The position numbers and the translations under genes were made by a program. The notes below the pieces were generated by a model. That model was not told the origin of the DNA, made no database searches, and saw only the letters and a program-made list of their open reading frames with translations. Positions 35,526-44,857 of a stretch of DNA of 64,000 nucleotides are shown piece by piece. Origin of the DNA: DASRAU01 sp035638075 (GTDB lineage: Bacteria > Acidobacteriota > Polarisedimenticolia > Gp22-AA2); NCBI GenBank assembly GCA_035638075.1, contig DASRAU010000024.1, positions 62,001 to 126,000 of the forward strand, in the 5' to 3' direction. Each line of letters begins with the position of its first letter. Position 1 is the stretch's first letter.

Positions 35526-37466
35526 ATGCCCGTCAGCGAGATCCCTTTCCTCGAAGCCCTGGCGCGCGGGCCCCTGGTGTTCGACGGCGCCATGGGGACG
35601 CAGCTCTACGAGCGCGGGTACTTCATCACCCGCTCGTTCGACGAGGCGAACCTCGCCCGGCCCGACCTTGTGCTCGACATCCACCGCGACTACGCCGCCG
35701 CCGGCGCGAAGATTCTCGAGACCAACACCTTCGGCGCCAACGCCGAGTGCCTGAAGCGTTACGGCGCCCAGGACAAGGTGCGGGCGATCAACCGGGCGGG
35801 AGTGCGCCTGGCGCGCGAAGCGGCGGCGGGCGAGGCGTGGGTCGCCGGCTCCATCGGCCCGACCGGTCTCATGGTCGCGGCGCTGTCGGAGGAGCGGCGC
35901 GCTTCGCTCCGCACGCTGTTCCTGGAGCAGATCGCCGCCCTGCTCGAAGAGGGCGTGGACCTCCTGGTCCTCGAGACCTTCTACAGCCTGGAGGAGATCG
36001 AGCAGGCGCTGGTCGCGGCCCGATCGGTCCACCCGGGACCGATCGTGGCGCAGGTCGCCTTCAGCGAGGAGCGTGCCCTCGTGGACGGGCTGCCGCCGCT
36101 CCAGGTTGCAAACCGGCTGCGCGACGCCGGGGCCGACGTAGTCGGCGCCAACTGCGCCGAGGGACCCGCGTTCCTGTTCGAGGTCGGACGCGCGATGGTG
36201 CCCTGCGGCGCCCCCGTCAGCGTGCAGCCGAACGCCGGCCGCCCCCGCCGTCTCGACGAGCGCACCCTCTACATGACGACGCCGGAGTATTTCGGCGTCT
36301 ACGCGCGCCGCATGTTCCAGGCCGGCGTGCGCCTCGTGGGCGGCTGCTGCGGCACCGGGCCGGAGCACATCCGGCCGGTCGTGGACGCCGCCCGCATGCT
36401 CGGCGGCGGGCGCGTCGAGGCCAGGGCGGAGCCGAAGTCCCCCGCCGTCGCGGAGGTGCGGCGCCGCGAGGGCGTGCCGATGCCGGAGAAATCCCCGCTC
36501 GCCGCCAAGATCGATCGCGTCTGGCGCGAGCGCCTGCTCGCGCCAGGATCGCGCCGCGCCCCCTCGGGTCCCGACGACTTCGTGGTCAGCGTCGAGGTGA
36601 ACCCGGAGCCGGGGCTCGACCCGAAGCGCGCGCTCGAAGCGGCGGCGCTCCTCAAGCGCGCCGGCGCGGACGTCATCAACATCGCCGACGGGCCGCGCGC
36701 CGTGGCGCGCATGAGCAACGTCGCGCTCGGGATCCAGGTGCACCATGAGGTTGGAATCGACGTCCTCCTGCACGTCTGCTGCCGCGACCGCAATCTCCTC
36801 GGCCTGCACTCCGACCTGCTCGGCGCGTGGGTGCTCGGCTTCAGGAACCTCGTCCTCATCACCGGCGACCCGCCGAAGATGGGCGACTACCCGGCGGCGA
36901 CCGCCGTCTTCGATCTCGATTCGGTGGGGCTCCTGCGCCTGGTGGACGCGCTCAACCACGGCGTCGACCCGGCCGGACGGGTCCTTCAGGATAAGACCGG
37001 GTTCCTGCTCGCCTGCGGCGCCGAGCCGGCCGCACACGACTACGACCACGAGCTGCGGCGTCTCGAGGAAAAAAAGCGCGCCGGCGCGGAGCTGGTGATG
37101 ACCCAGCCGGTCTACGACCCGGCGGTGCTGCGGCGCTTCCTCGAGGACACCCGCGGGCTGGGCCTGCCGATCCTCGTCGGGCTCTGCCCGCTCGCGAGCC
37201 ACCGCAACGCCGAGTTCCTGCACAACGAAGTCCCGGGGATGCAGATCCCGCAGGACATCCGCCAGCGCATGGCCGCGGCGGGCCAGCAGTCATCGGAGGC
37301 GGCGCGCCGCCAGGGCATGCTCATCGCGCGCGAGATGCTGGACGAGATCAAGAGCGACGTGGTGGGGGCGTATCTGATGCCGCAGTTCGGACGGTATCGG
37401 ACGGCGATCGAAGTGTTGCAGCCGGTCGGCTACGACTTCGCGCCGGAGGATCGCGACCCGGCCTGA
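35526..37466 (+). CDS. Bifunctional homocysteine S-methyltransferase/methylene-THF reductase (YitJ-type)
   Basis: 646-aa fusion. Residues 1-300 are a homocysteine methyltransferase barrel (FDGAMGTQLYERG, ETNTFGANA) with zinc Cys near 208 and the GGCCGTGPEH pair near 272. Residues 340-630 are a MetF-like barrel (VSVEVNPEPGLD, VINIADGP, HVCCRDRNLLGL, LVLITGDPPKMGDYP, VMTQPVYD). Bacillus YitJ has this order. It would make methyl-THF and may pass methyl groups to homocysteine without B12. It lies 48 bases after the tRNA. Its 3' end overlaps the convergent DUF349 gene by 37 bases. It is a second methionine-related system beside the 8.7-15.5 kb operon. Confidence 0.93.
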   Translation: MPVSEIPFLEALARGPLVFDGAMGTQLYERGYFITRSFDEANLARPDLVLDIHRDYAAAGAKILETNTFGANAECLKRYGAQDKVRAINRAGVRLAREAAAGEAWVAGSIGPTGLMVAALSEERRASLRTLFLEQIAALLEEGVDLLVLETFYSLEEIEQALVAARSVHPGPIVAQVAFSEERALVDGLPPLQVANRLRDAGADVVGANCAEGPAFLFEVGRAMVPCGAPVSVQPNAGRPRRLDERTLYMTTPEYFGVYARRMFQAGVRLVGGCCGTGPEHIRPVVDAARMLGGGRVEARAEPKSPAVAEVRRREGVPMPEKSPLAAKIDRVWRERLLAPGSRRAPSGPDDFVVSVEVNPEPGLDPKRALEAAALLKRAGADVINIADGPRAVARMSNVALGIQVHHEVGIDVLLHVCCRDRNLLGLHSDLLGAWVLGFRNLVLITGDPPKMGDYPAATAVFDLDSVGLLRLVDALNHGVDPAGRVLQDKTGFLLACGAEPAAHDYDHELRRLEEKKRAGAELVMTQPVYDPAVLRRFLEDTRGLGLPILVGLCPLASHRNAEFLHNEVPGMQIPQDIRQRMAAAGQQSSEAARRQGMLIAREMLDEIKSDVVGAYLMPQFGRYRTAIEVLQPVGYDFAPEDRDPA

Positions 37467-40390
37467 AGGTCCCGCGGCCGGCCCGGCGGCCGGTTGCCGC
37501 CCCCCGGTCCGCCGCCGCCCGGTCCCTTGCCGCGCGGCCGGCCATCGCCACCACGGCCGTCGCCTCCACGTCCGCCGCCGCGCGGCCGATCGCCGCCGGG
37601 GCGCCGATCACGGCCTTCGGGGCCGGTCGGGCCATCGGCGCCGCGCGCCGAGAAGATCGCCCGGCAGGCGCGGTCGAACGCCTGCTGCAGGCGCCGCCGC
37701 TCCGGCTCGGGAACGTAGCCGAGCCGCTGCCACGCGGCCTGCGCCCGCCTCGCTTCTTCGGCGGCGGCGCGGGCGCGCGACTCGTCGGCGATGCGGCCGC
37801 CCATGGTGTTGGTGGCGAGCGCCTCGCGCCACATCGAGGCCAGCCGCTCCCCCGGCGTCAGCCCCGAGGTGTCGGGGGCCGACCCCGCCGACGGCGCCAG
37901 CTTCTCGACCTTGGCGACGAGATCCTGCATCCGCTTGAGGTTCGCCTCGGCATCGAGGCTCGTCCCCTGGAAGGCGCCCGGGTGCGCCTTGAGGGCGCGA
38001 TCGAAGGCGGCGAAGAACCGCGTGTTGAGCGGACCCATCTGCTCCGGCGGCAGCCCGCGCATCCGGCGCCAGCGCTCGAGCCCGGCGCGCAGACGCCCGA
38101 CCATTTCTTCGGGCGAGGCCGGCGGCGCGGCGGCCACGGGCGCGACCTCCGCCGACGCCGGCGCGGCCTCCGTGGTCTCCTGCCCCGGCACGGCGGCCTC
38201 GGCAGGCGGGCCCTCGGCGGGCGGCGCCAGCGCCTCGATCTCGGCGCACAGCGCCAGCCGCTCGGCGACGACCCCCTCGCGCTCGACGGAGTCGCGGTTC
38301 TTGTAACGCTCGAAGAAGCGGTCGCACGCCGCACGGAAGCGGTTCCAGACCGCCTCCGACTGGTTGCGGCGCACGGGACCGGTGGTTTTCCACTCGGCCT
38401 GCAGCTTCTTGATCTCGTCGGCGGTCGTCTTCCAGTCGGTCGAATCCGCCAGCGCCTCGGCGCGCTCGCACAGCGCCACCTTGCTCTCGAGGTGCTTGGC
38501 CCACTCGCCCTTGCGCTTCGACAGATCCTCGTCGCGCGCCCTGAAGAACTGGTCGCAGGCCTTGCGGAAGCGCTCCCAGATCGCCTTCTCGTGACCGCGC
38601 GACACCGGGCCGACCGCCTTCCACTCGTTCTGCAGCCCCTTGATCGCCTCGGCCGTCTTCATCCAGTCGGTGGAGGCCGACAGCGCCTCGGCCCGCTCGC
38701 ACAGGGCCTCCTTGGCCTTGAGGTTGCCGCCCGCCTCCTCCGCCTGCTTCTGGAAGTAGACGTCGGCCTTCTCGCGCACCCGGTCGCGCGCCGCCTTGAA
38801 GCGGTTCCACAGGGACATCGAGCGGTCCGGCGGCGCGGGTCCGGCGGCGCGCCAGCGCTCCATCAGGTCGCGCATGCCCGAGCCGGCGGCGGACAGGTCG
38901 GCCCCCTCGGCTTCGACGGCCGCCGCGAGGTCCTCCATGCGGGCGCTCAGCTCTTCCTGCACCGCCGCGTTCGCCCACCGCTGCCAGCGATCGGTGTCGC
39001 GCAGCGTCTGCACCTTGGGGAGGAGCTCGGCCTGCACCGCCTTGAGGCGCTTCACGATGGTCTCGTGATCCTTCGGCGTCGGCAGCGGCGGGATGTCCTG
39101 GAGCCCCGTCTTGAGATCGCGCAGGGCGCGTTCGAGCTTCGCCAGCGCGGCATCGTCCTTCTTGGCGAGCGCCTCGGAGGTGGTCGCGAGGCGCTCGAGG
39201 ACCTTGAGGCTCTCCTTGCGCTTGGCGAGGGCCGCCTCCGACTGCTTCGCCGCCTCGGCGCGGTCGCTCTGGGCCTTCTCCTCCGTGTCCCGCCGCACCC
39301 GGGCTTCGCCGATGGCGGCGCACGCCGCGAGGAAGCGCGCTTCGAGCGCCTCCGCCTCGGGGCCTTCGGCCTCGGGGAGGGCGGCCCACGCCGTCCGGGC
39401 TTCCGCAAGGACGGCCTCCGTCGCGTCGGCGGTCGCCCCTTCCACGGCCTCGCACAGGCGGCGGCGCGGGCCGAGCCGCTCTTCGAGCTCGCGCTCGCGG
39501 CGCTCGCTCGCGACCCGCTCCTCCTGCCACGCGAGGAGACGCACGCGCGCCGCGTGACACTGCTCGCGGAAGCGCTCGTCGAGATCGTCGTCCACCGCGG
39601 CCAGCTCCTCGATCCAGGCGTCGCGCAGGCGCTCGAGGCGCGACGGCACTTCGTCCCACGCGCCATCCGCTCCGAGCCCTTCGACCTCGGCGATCAGCCG
39701 CTCCTGCGCCGCCCGATCGCTCCCCGCCCGCGCGGTCTCGGCCGCGGCCGCGTCGTCGGCATCCGATCCGCGCAGCCGCGCGCGCGCCCGGCGCGCCACC
39801 GGCTTGAGCCGCGCCCGCGACGCGATGGTCTCGAGCAGGCCCGGGTCGTCGATCTTCTCGACGGCGAGGAGCGAGGTGTCGCGATGCTCGCCGCGAAGCG
39901 CCACGTGCGACAGCTCGGCGGCGCTCTTCAGGCCTTCGAGGGCCGCCTGCCGCACCGCGGCGTGCTCGCCCTGGCGGGCGACCCCGGCGAGCCCGCGCTC
40001 GTCGGAGAGGCGTCCCAGAGCCGCGAGCGCGATCGATTCCAGGGCGGCCGATCGGGCGATGGTGGTCAGGTGCTTGGGGTCGTCGATGCCTTCGACGGCG
40101 GGAAGCCCGTCGGCGTCGTCGCGGGCGCCCAGGGCGCGCGCCACGAGAGCCGCAAGGGCCGCCTCCCGGACGCCGGGGTCGGCGTCGCCCCGGGCCGCCT
40201 CGGCCAGGATCTGCGCATTGCGCACCCGGCGCACGGCGGCGCGCCGCACGCGCGCATCGGCGTCGCCCTTCGCCAGCGGCTCGAGCAGTTCGAGGTCGGC
40301 GGTCGCCAGGCGGTCCACCGCCTGGAGCCGCTGCTCCGCCTCAGGGTGCTCCAGCCCTCCGGGGGGCCGGAATCGATCGAGGAATCCCAC
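37430..40390 (-). CDS. Very large DUF349 repeat protein
   Basis: 986-aa, highly charged, mostly helical protein. The N-terminal 220 residues look like HEAT-type helices (ADARVRRAAVRRVRN, EAALAALVARALG). Several DUF349 units follow; the clearest are two near residues 560-720 with the cycle STDWKTTADEIKKLQAEWKT, GPVRR, WNRFRAACDRFF. The C-terminus is a Gly/Arg/Pro-rich tail (RPRGKGPGGGG). DUF349 proteins are generally annotated as unknown or as RNA/ribosome-related, and the RGG-like tail fits nucleic-acid binding. It is unusually long for the family. A TATGAT box lies upstream on this strand, near 40420. Confidence 0.85.
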   Translation of the reverse strand: MGFLDRFRPPGGLEHPEAEQRLQAVDRLATADLELLEPLAKGDADARVRRAAVRRVRNAQILAEAARGDADPGVREAALAALVARALGARDDADGLPAVEGIDDPKHLTTIARSAALESIALAALGRLSDERGLAGVARQGEHAAVRQAALEGLKSAAELSHVALRGEHRDTSLLAVEKIDDPGLLETIASRARLKPVARRARARLRGSDADDAAAAETARAGSDRAAQERLIAEVEGLGADGAWDEVPSRLERLRDAWIEELAAVDDDLDERFREQCHAARVRLLAWQEERVASERRERELEERLGPRRRLCEAVEGATADATEAVLAEARTAWAALPEAEGPEAEALEARFLAACAAIGEARVRRDTEEKAQSDRAEAAKQSEAALAKRKESLKVLERLATTSEALAKKDDAALAKLERALRDLKTGLQDIPPLPTPKDHETIVKRLKAVQAELLPKVQTLRDTDRWQRWANAAVQEELSARMEDLAAAVEAEGADLSAAGSGMRDLMERWRAAGPAPPDRSMSLWNRFKAARDRVREKADVYFQKQAEEAGGNLKAKEALCERAEALSASTDWMKTAEAIKGLQNEWKAVGPVSRGHEKAIWERFRKACDQFFRARDEDLSKRKGEWAKHLESKVALCERAEALADSTDWKTTADEIKKLQAEWKTTGPVRRNQSEAVWNRFRAACDRFFERYKNRDSVEREGVVAERLALCAEIEALAPPAEGPPAEAAVPGQETTEAAPASAEVAPVAAAPPASPEEMVGRLRAGLERWRRMRGLPPEQMGPLNTRFFAAFDRALKAHPGAFQGTSLDAEANLKRMQDLVAKVEKLAPSAGSAPDTSGLTPGERLASMWREALATNTMGGRIADESRARAAAEEARRAQAAWQRLGYVPEPERRRLQQAFDRACRAIFSARGADGPTGPEGRDRRPGGDRPRGGGRGGDGRGGDGRPRGKGPGGGGPGGGNRPPGRPRDLQAGSRSSGAKS

Positions 40391-40621
40391 GCCGTCGCCT
40401 CGTGATCAGGACAAAGGAAGGCCGGATCATACACCGGTCCCACCCCGCTCCAGCAGCGATGACGATTCGGAGATCGGGCCTGCTTGAATCGCCCCTCCCC
40501 GGACGCCAGATTGGACAGGTCGCCCGACGGCCGTCCGGCCGCACGGGGGAGGCGCGCGCGGGGAGCCGCCGGGACCCTGGCCCGGCCTCCGGGGCGCGCG
40601 CGGAGGAGCCTGCCCGAGTCG

Positions 40622-42106
40622 ATGGGACGCATCGGACGCTACGAGATCGAATCGATCCTGGGCAAGGGGGCCATGGGGGTGGTCTTCCTGGCGCGCGACC
40701 CGCAGCTGGGACGCCAGGTGGCCCTGAAGACCTACGCCCTCCCCGAAGGCATCGACGACGATGTGGTGCGCGAGTTCGAGGAGCGCCTGCTGCGCGAGGC
40801 GCATGCCGCCGCCGCGCTGTCCCACCCGAACATCGTGACGGTGCACGACGCCGGCATCGACGAGGACCGCCGCTTCCCGTACATCGTCATGGAGTACGTG
40901 CCGGGGCGGAGCCTCAAGGAGTTCCTCGACGGCCGCCACCGGATGTCGCCCGACCTCGTCCTGCGCTTCGGCGACGCCCTCGCCTCGGCGCTGGACGCCG
41001 CGCACCGCGCCGGCATCGTGCACCGCGACATCAAGCCGGCCAACATCCTGGTGCGGGACAGCGACGGCCTGGTGAAGATCACCGACTTCGGCGTGGCACG
41101 CCTGTCGGAATCCGACCTGACGCGCGAAGGCGCGCTCGTCGGCTCGCCCGCCTACATGTCCCCCGAGCAGATCCGCGGCGGCGCGGTGGACGCGCGCAGC
41201 GATCTCTTCTCCCTGGCGCTGGTGCTGTACGAGGCGCTGACCTCGAAGCGCGCCTTCGGCGGCGAGGACCTGGCCGCGGTCACGTACGCGCTCGTGCACG
41301 AGACGCCGGCTCCGGTGCGGCACCGCATCCCGGATCTGCCCGCCGGGCTCGATCCGTTCTTTACGCGCGCCTTCGCCAAGGACCCGGCCGATCGTTTCCA
41401 GGACGCGGCGGCGTTCCGTTCGGCCCTGCTCGAAGCGGCCCGCTCCGACACCGTTGAAGTTCCCGCCGTGGGACGGATCGAAGAAGAAGAGCCCCCCGCC
41501 GCGCCGAAGCCGAAGTCGAAGAAGGCCCGCGGCCTGCGCCTCCGCCGCAAGACGCGCGCCAAGGCGAAGGAGAGCGCGGGCGAGACGGTCGCCGCCAGAA
41601 GGCCGGACGACGATGCCGGGGAACAGGCGCGCGGCGTGCCTGATGCCGACTTCCCTTGTGCCGACGGCTACCAGCAGGCCCAGGGGCTGCGCGCGGTGTG
41701 GATCCCCCTCGTGATCGGGTTCTGCTTCCTGATGACCCTGGGAACCGCGCCGTTCGTGTTCGCGCGGCGCCCCGGCTTCCTGCTCATCGAGACCCATCGC
41801 ATGACGATCGACGGCCTGAGCGTGGCGCTCGACGGCCGGGAAATCCCGGAGCCTTCCCTCCCCCGCACGCCGCTGCTCGCGGCGATCGGAGGCGAGTCGC
41901 CGGCACCGGACCCGTCGGCGGCGTTCGAGCGCTGGCTCGAGGTGCCGCGCGGCCACCACACGCTCGACGTCGAGGTGCGGCTGCCCGGTCGCTCCGAGCC
42001 GGTGCGGTCGCGCCTGGACCTGGACCTGGTTCCCGGCGAGACGCGCCGGCTGCGCCTCGTCGGCGTCACCGCCCCCGACGGAACGACACGCCTGAGACTG
42101 GACTGA
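40622..42106 (+). CDS. Eukaryotic-type Ser/Thr protein kinase, one membrane helix
   Basis: 494-aa PknB-like kinase. Residues 1-270 are the catalytic domain: Gly-loop GKGAMG at 14-19, Lys36, HRDIKPAN with Asp136, DFG Asp155, and the activation segment ending SPAYMSPEQIRGG. A basic juxtamembrane linker (KSKKARGLRLRRKTRAKAK) precedes one helix near 358-380. A roughly 115-residue extracytoplasmic PEGA-like domain follows. I start at the ATG directly before GRIGRYEIES; an in-frame TTG at 40484 would add 46 low-complexity residues. The FHA gene 37 bases downstream is its likely substrate or partner. Confidence 0.92.
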   Translation: MGRIGRYEIESILGKGAMGVVFLARDPQLGRQVALKTYALPEGIDDDVVREFEERLLREAHAAAALSHPNIVTVHDAGIDEDRRFPYIVMEYVPGRSLKEFLDGRHRMSPDLVLRFGDALASALDAAHRAGIVHRDIKPANILVRDSDGLVKITDFGVARLSESDLTREGALVGSPAYMSPEQIRGGAVDARSDLFSLALVLYEALTSKRAFGGEDLAAVTYALVHETPAPVRHRIPDLPAGLDPFFTRAFAKDPADRFQDAAAFRSALLEAARSDTVEVPAVGRIEEEEPPAAPKPKSKKARGLRLRRKTRAKAKESAGETVAARRPDDDAGEQARGVPDADFPCADGYQQAQGLRAVWIPLVIGFCFLMTLGTAPFVFARRPGFLLIETHRMTIDGLSVALDGREIPEPSLPRTPLLAAIGGESPAPDPSAAFERWLEVPRGHHTLDVEVRLPGRSEPVRSRLDLDLVPGETRRLRLVGVTAPDGTTRLRLD

Positions 42107-42143
42107 CGCCGCGCCTGCACGGGCGCCTTCAAGGAGAGACGCG

Positions 42144-42554
42144 ATGAGCGACGACAAGAAGCAGGACCCGACGGCCACCGAATTCGATGCGGGCATGGCG
42201 CCGAAGCGCCCCAAGTCGGGCCTCGTGCCCCCCGACACCGGCATCTACCTGCGCATCGAGGAGGGGAACGGCCAGGGGAAGACCTTCGTGCTGTCGGCCG
42301 GCGGCGTCTACACCATCGGCCGCGACGGCGCCGACATCCCGCTCGACGACGGCAAGGTGTCGCGCAAGCACGCCGAGATCGGGCTCTACGGCCCCGGCGC
42401 CTGGGTCCTGCGCGATCTCGCCTCCACCAACGGCACGTCGCTCAACGGCCGCCGCGTGGACGACAAGACCAGCCTCAAGCACTGGGACCTGATCCGCGTC
42501 GGCGACACCCGCCTGCGCTTCGCGGTCATCGAGAAGTCCGTCAAGGTCGCCTAG
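42144..42554 (+). CDS. FHA-domain phosphothreonine-binding protein
   Basis: 136-aa cytoplasmic protein. The FHA fold covers residues 30-130 with the conserved binding residues Arg60 (GRDG), Ser73-Arg-Lys-His76 and Ser94-Thr-Asn-Gly97. The flexible N-terminus carries DPTATEFDAG, Thr residues where GarA/OdhI-type FHA switch proteins keep the kinase-phosphorylated site. It sits 37 bases after the kinase with an AAGGAGAGA ribosome site. A phospho-switch acting on metabolism is inference from that layout. Confidence 0.92.
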   Translation: MSDDKKQDPTATEFDAGMAPKRPKSGLVPPDTGIYLRIEEGNGQGKTFVLSAGGVYTIGRDGADIPLDDGKVSRKHAEIGLYGPGAWVLRDLASTNGTSLNGRRVDDKTSLKHWDLIRVGDTRLRFAVIEKSVKVA

Positions 42555-42585
42555 GAAGTCGGCGCAGCGCGCGCCGGGCGTCGTC

Positions 42586-43803
42586 TCAGTCCGCGGGCCA
42601 GATCGCGACGGACGAGCCGACCCACGAAAGGCCGACGTTGTGATCGACGCCGTGCATCTTGCCGCGTGACAGGCGGGCGAGGTTGATGGCGAGGGTCATG
42701 TCGTAGGCCCCCTCGGGGCGCAGGAACATCATGCGGATCTCCGCCTTGACCCCCGAGCCGTCGGGGGCGACCAGCGCCGGGGCGTATTCCACCTTTTCCT
42801 GCAGAAGGTAGTCGCCGCGCTCCGCGGCGGGGATGGCGTCGACGGCCGCGCGGTCGAGATCGACGATGACGCCGCGCCCGGCGAACGAGAAGATCGGCTT
42901 GAGGATGTAGCGGTCGAGATCGTCCGGGAGCCGCTCGACGTCCGACAGCCGCCGGGTGCGCGGCGCCGCCGGGTGCTTCAGGAACGGCAGCGTGTACTTC
43001 GACCAGACCCAGTACCAGATCGGGTGCGCCGCCCAGACGACGTCGAGGTCGTCGCGGTAGTCGAAGCACATGGCGACCTTCCGCCGCTCCAGCTCGTCGA
43101 ACACCACGCGGTGCAGGATGCGGCGCACCGGCGCCATCCGCCCGTCCGGGAGCGGCGCGAACAGCCGCCGGCCCTCGCGCCGCAGCTCGGAGACGCACAC
43201 CGAGCGGACCCCGAGAAAGCGGGCGGTGGCGTGGAAGTCGGGCGCCGTCTTCTGCGTCTGCGGGTCGAGGTCGAGGAGGATGACCTCCTCGGGGGCGGCG
43301 TCGGCGACGATGGTGCACCGGAGCAGTTCAAGATAGCCCCGCTCGTCGAGCCCGGAGAAAAGCGCCGTGAACGACCTCGGCATCCCCGGCATCTCCGACA
43401 CCAGGTCCGACCAGACGCGGCTCTGGACGTAGGTCATCCCGTACAGCGACGAGAATCCCTGCAGCTCGATGAGCCGGGGCTCGATCTCCCCCGACGCGCC
43501 GCGCACCAGCGCCAGGTCCACCGCCAGGAAGTGCGGCAAGGGATCAGGACGCGGCGTGCGGTAGCGCTCCGGGATCGCCGCCTGGCAGGCGCCGATCACC
43601 TCGGGCCTGGAAATCTGCTCGAGGATCTCGCGCGCCGTCGCGGCGCACCGATCGCGCAGCGCCGGCGTCAGGAAGAGGGGCGTCTCGGCGAGGCGGAACC
43701 CGAAGCGCGGCCGCGCCAGGCGCTCGTCCATGAGCGCCTGCATGCGCGCCGGCAGCGTGTCGGAGTAGTGCTCGTTGAAGATCGCGCGCAGCCGCGGGTC
43801 CAC
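42586..43803 (-). CDS. ATP-grasp-like protein, fourth gene of the amidoligase cluster
   Basis: 405-aa protein. I recognise no named enzyme. The C-terminal half has an ATP-grasp appearance: DRYILKPIFSFAGRGVIVDLD (a Lys followed by a Gly-rich loop), LLQEKVEYAP and VKAEIRMMFL, where acidic metal ligands usually sit. The N-terminal half has FGFRLAETPLFL, IELQGFSSLYGMTY and a VVWAAHPIWYWVWSK segment. It begins 1 base after the M29 peptidase stop, so it is co-expressed with the peptidase, YbdK and RimK-like genes. It may be a second ligase of the same pathway. Confidence 0.65.
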   Translation of the reverse strand: MDPRLRAIFNEHYSDTLPARMQALMDERLARPRFGFRLAETPLFLTPALRDRCAATAREILEQISRPEVIGACQAAIPERYRTPRPDPLPHFLAVDLALVRGASGEIEPRLIELQGFSSLYGMTYVQSRVWSDLVSEMPGMPRSFTALFSGLDERGYLELLRCTIVADAAPEEVILLDLDPQTQKTAPDFHATARFLGVRSVCVSELRREGRRLFAPLPDGRMAPVRRILHRVVFDELERRKVAMCFDYRDDLDVVWAAHPIWYWVWSKYTLPFLKHPAAPRTRRLSDVERLPDDLDRYILKPIFSFAGRGVIVDLDRAAVDAIPAAERGDYLLQEKVEYAPALVAPDGSGVKAEIRMMFLRPEGAYDMTLAINLARLSRGKMHGVDHNVGLSWVGSSVAIWPAD

Positions 43804-43804
43804 G

Positions 43805-44857
43805 TCAGGTGAGCGACGCCTCGTCCACGAGGTAGCGGCTGTCGCGCATGATCGGCTCGCCGTCGAACGCCACGTCGAAGTGCCGCCCGACGATGTCGAT
43901 GTGGGTCGAGGCGCGCCAGTCGGCCCCGGTGTGCTCGCTGTACGGATGGCCGAAGGCGATGTGCAGTCCGGGGATCTTCTCGTCCTGCAGGATCTGGCCG
44001 ATGACGTCCTTCACGGCGAGGTTGGTGCCGAGCGCCAGCTCCCCCACCCGGTTGCCGTTCGGGTCGGCGGAGGTGTACGCGAGGAAGTCGGCCACCATCC
44101 CGGGGGTGCCTCCCTCGACGCGGGCGATGCGCGAATCCTCGATGTGCACCGACAGCGGGTTGCGGCTCATGTCGCCGTACTTCGGCGCCAGCCAGTCCCC
44201 GAGCACGCCATCGACGACGTAGACGCCGTCCACGCGCAGGGGCGCCGTGAGCACCTCGCCCCCGGGCAGGTTGGACCACTTGTCCTGGGTGATGATGCCG
44301 GAGGTCTTGAGCCACTTCAGCCGCGGGTCGAACGTCGCCGTGAGGCGCGTGCCGGCCGGCGTCGTGGCGGTGAGCGTCTTCGCCTTGCTCGCGCGCCCGA
44401 AGACCCAGCGCGACAGGGCGTCCACGCGCGCGAAGTCGGCGCGCATCCCCTCGACCATGATGCGCGGCGTGATGTTGACCATGTGCGCGTGCCGCAGGCG
44501 CTTCTCGTTCGCCACCGCGGTCATGGCGATGCGGATGCGCAGCTCCCCCGGCTGCGCCGAGGCGGCGAAGCAGGAGACCTGGGCCGTGCGCATGGCGTCG
44601 GCGATGACCGCCGGGAACTCGGCGAGCGGGCGCGGCGCGAAATCCTCGAGGACGAACGCCTCGACCGCGGCCCCGGCCGCCGTGAACTGCTCGAAGAGCG
44701 ACGCGCCGATCGGCAGCGACTCCTCGTCGGTGATGAGCACCACCCGCTCGCCGCGGGTCACGCGCAGGCAGGTGAACACGGCGCTCTTGGCGCCGGGCCG
44801 GAACTCGGGATCGAACGGGACCGCCTTGAGATCGCGCGCCACCATGACCTCCTTCAC
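43805..44857 (-). CDS. M29-type (AmpS-like) metallo-aminopeptidase
   Basis: 350-aa protein of the thermophilic metallo-aminopeptidase family. The conserved C-terminal catalytic region contains RVGELALGTN, IPGLHIAFGHPY and ASTHIDIVG, where the family's Glu, His and Asp metal ligands lie. The N-terminal VARDLKAVPF and LRVTRGERVVLITDEES are family-like. Start: GTG at 44857 overlaps the ybdK stop (GTGA); an ATG four codons in is also possible. In this operon it might trim or recycle the peptide-like product of the ligases. Confidence 0.82.
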   Translation of the reverse strand: MKEVMVARDLKAVPFDPEFRPGAKSAVFTCLRVTRGERVVLITDEESLPIGASLFEQFTAAGAAVEAFVLEDFAPRPLAEFPAVIADAMRTAQVSCFAASAQPGELRIRIAMTAVANEKRLRHAHMVNITPRIMVEGMRADFARVDALSRWVFGRASKAKTLTATTPAGTRLTATFDPRLKWLKTSGIITQDKWSNLPGGEVLTAPLRVDGVYVVDGVLGDWLAPKYGDMSRNPLSVHIEDSRIARVEGGTPGMVADFLAYTSADPNGNRVGELALGTNLAVKDVIGQILQDEKIPGLHIAFGHPYSEHTGADWRASTHIDIVGRHFDVAFDGEPIMRDSRYLVDEASLT

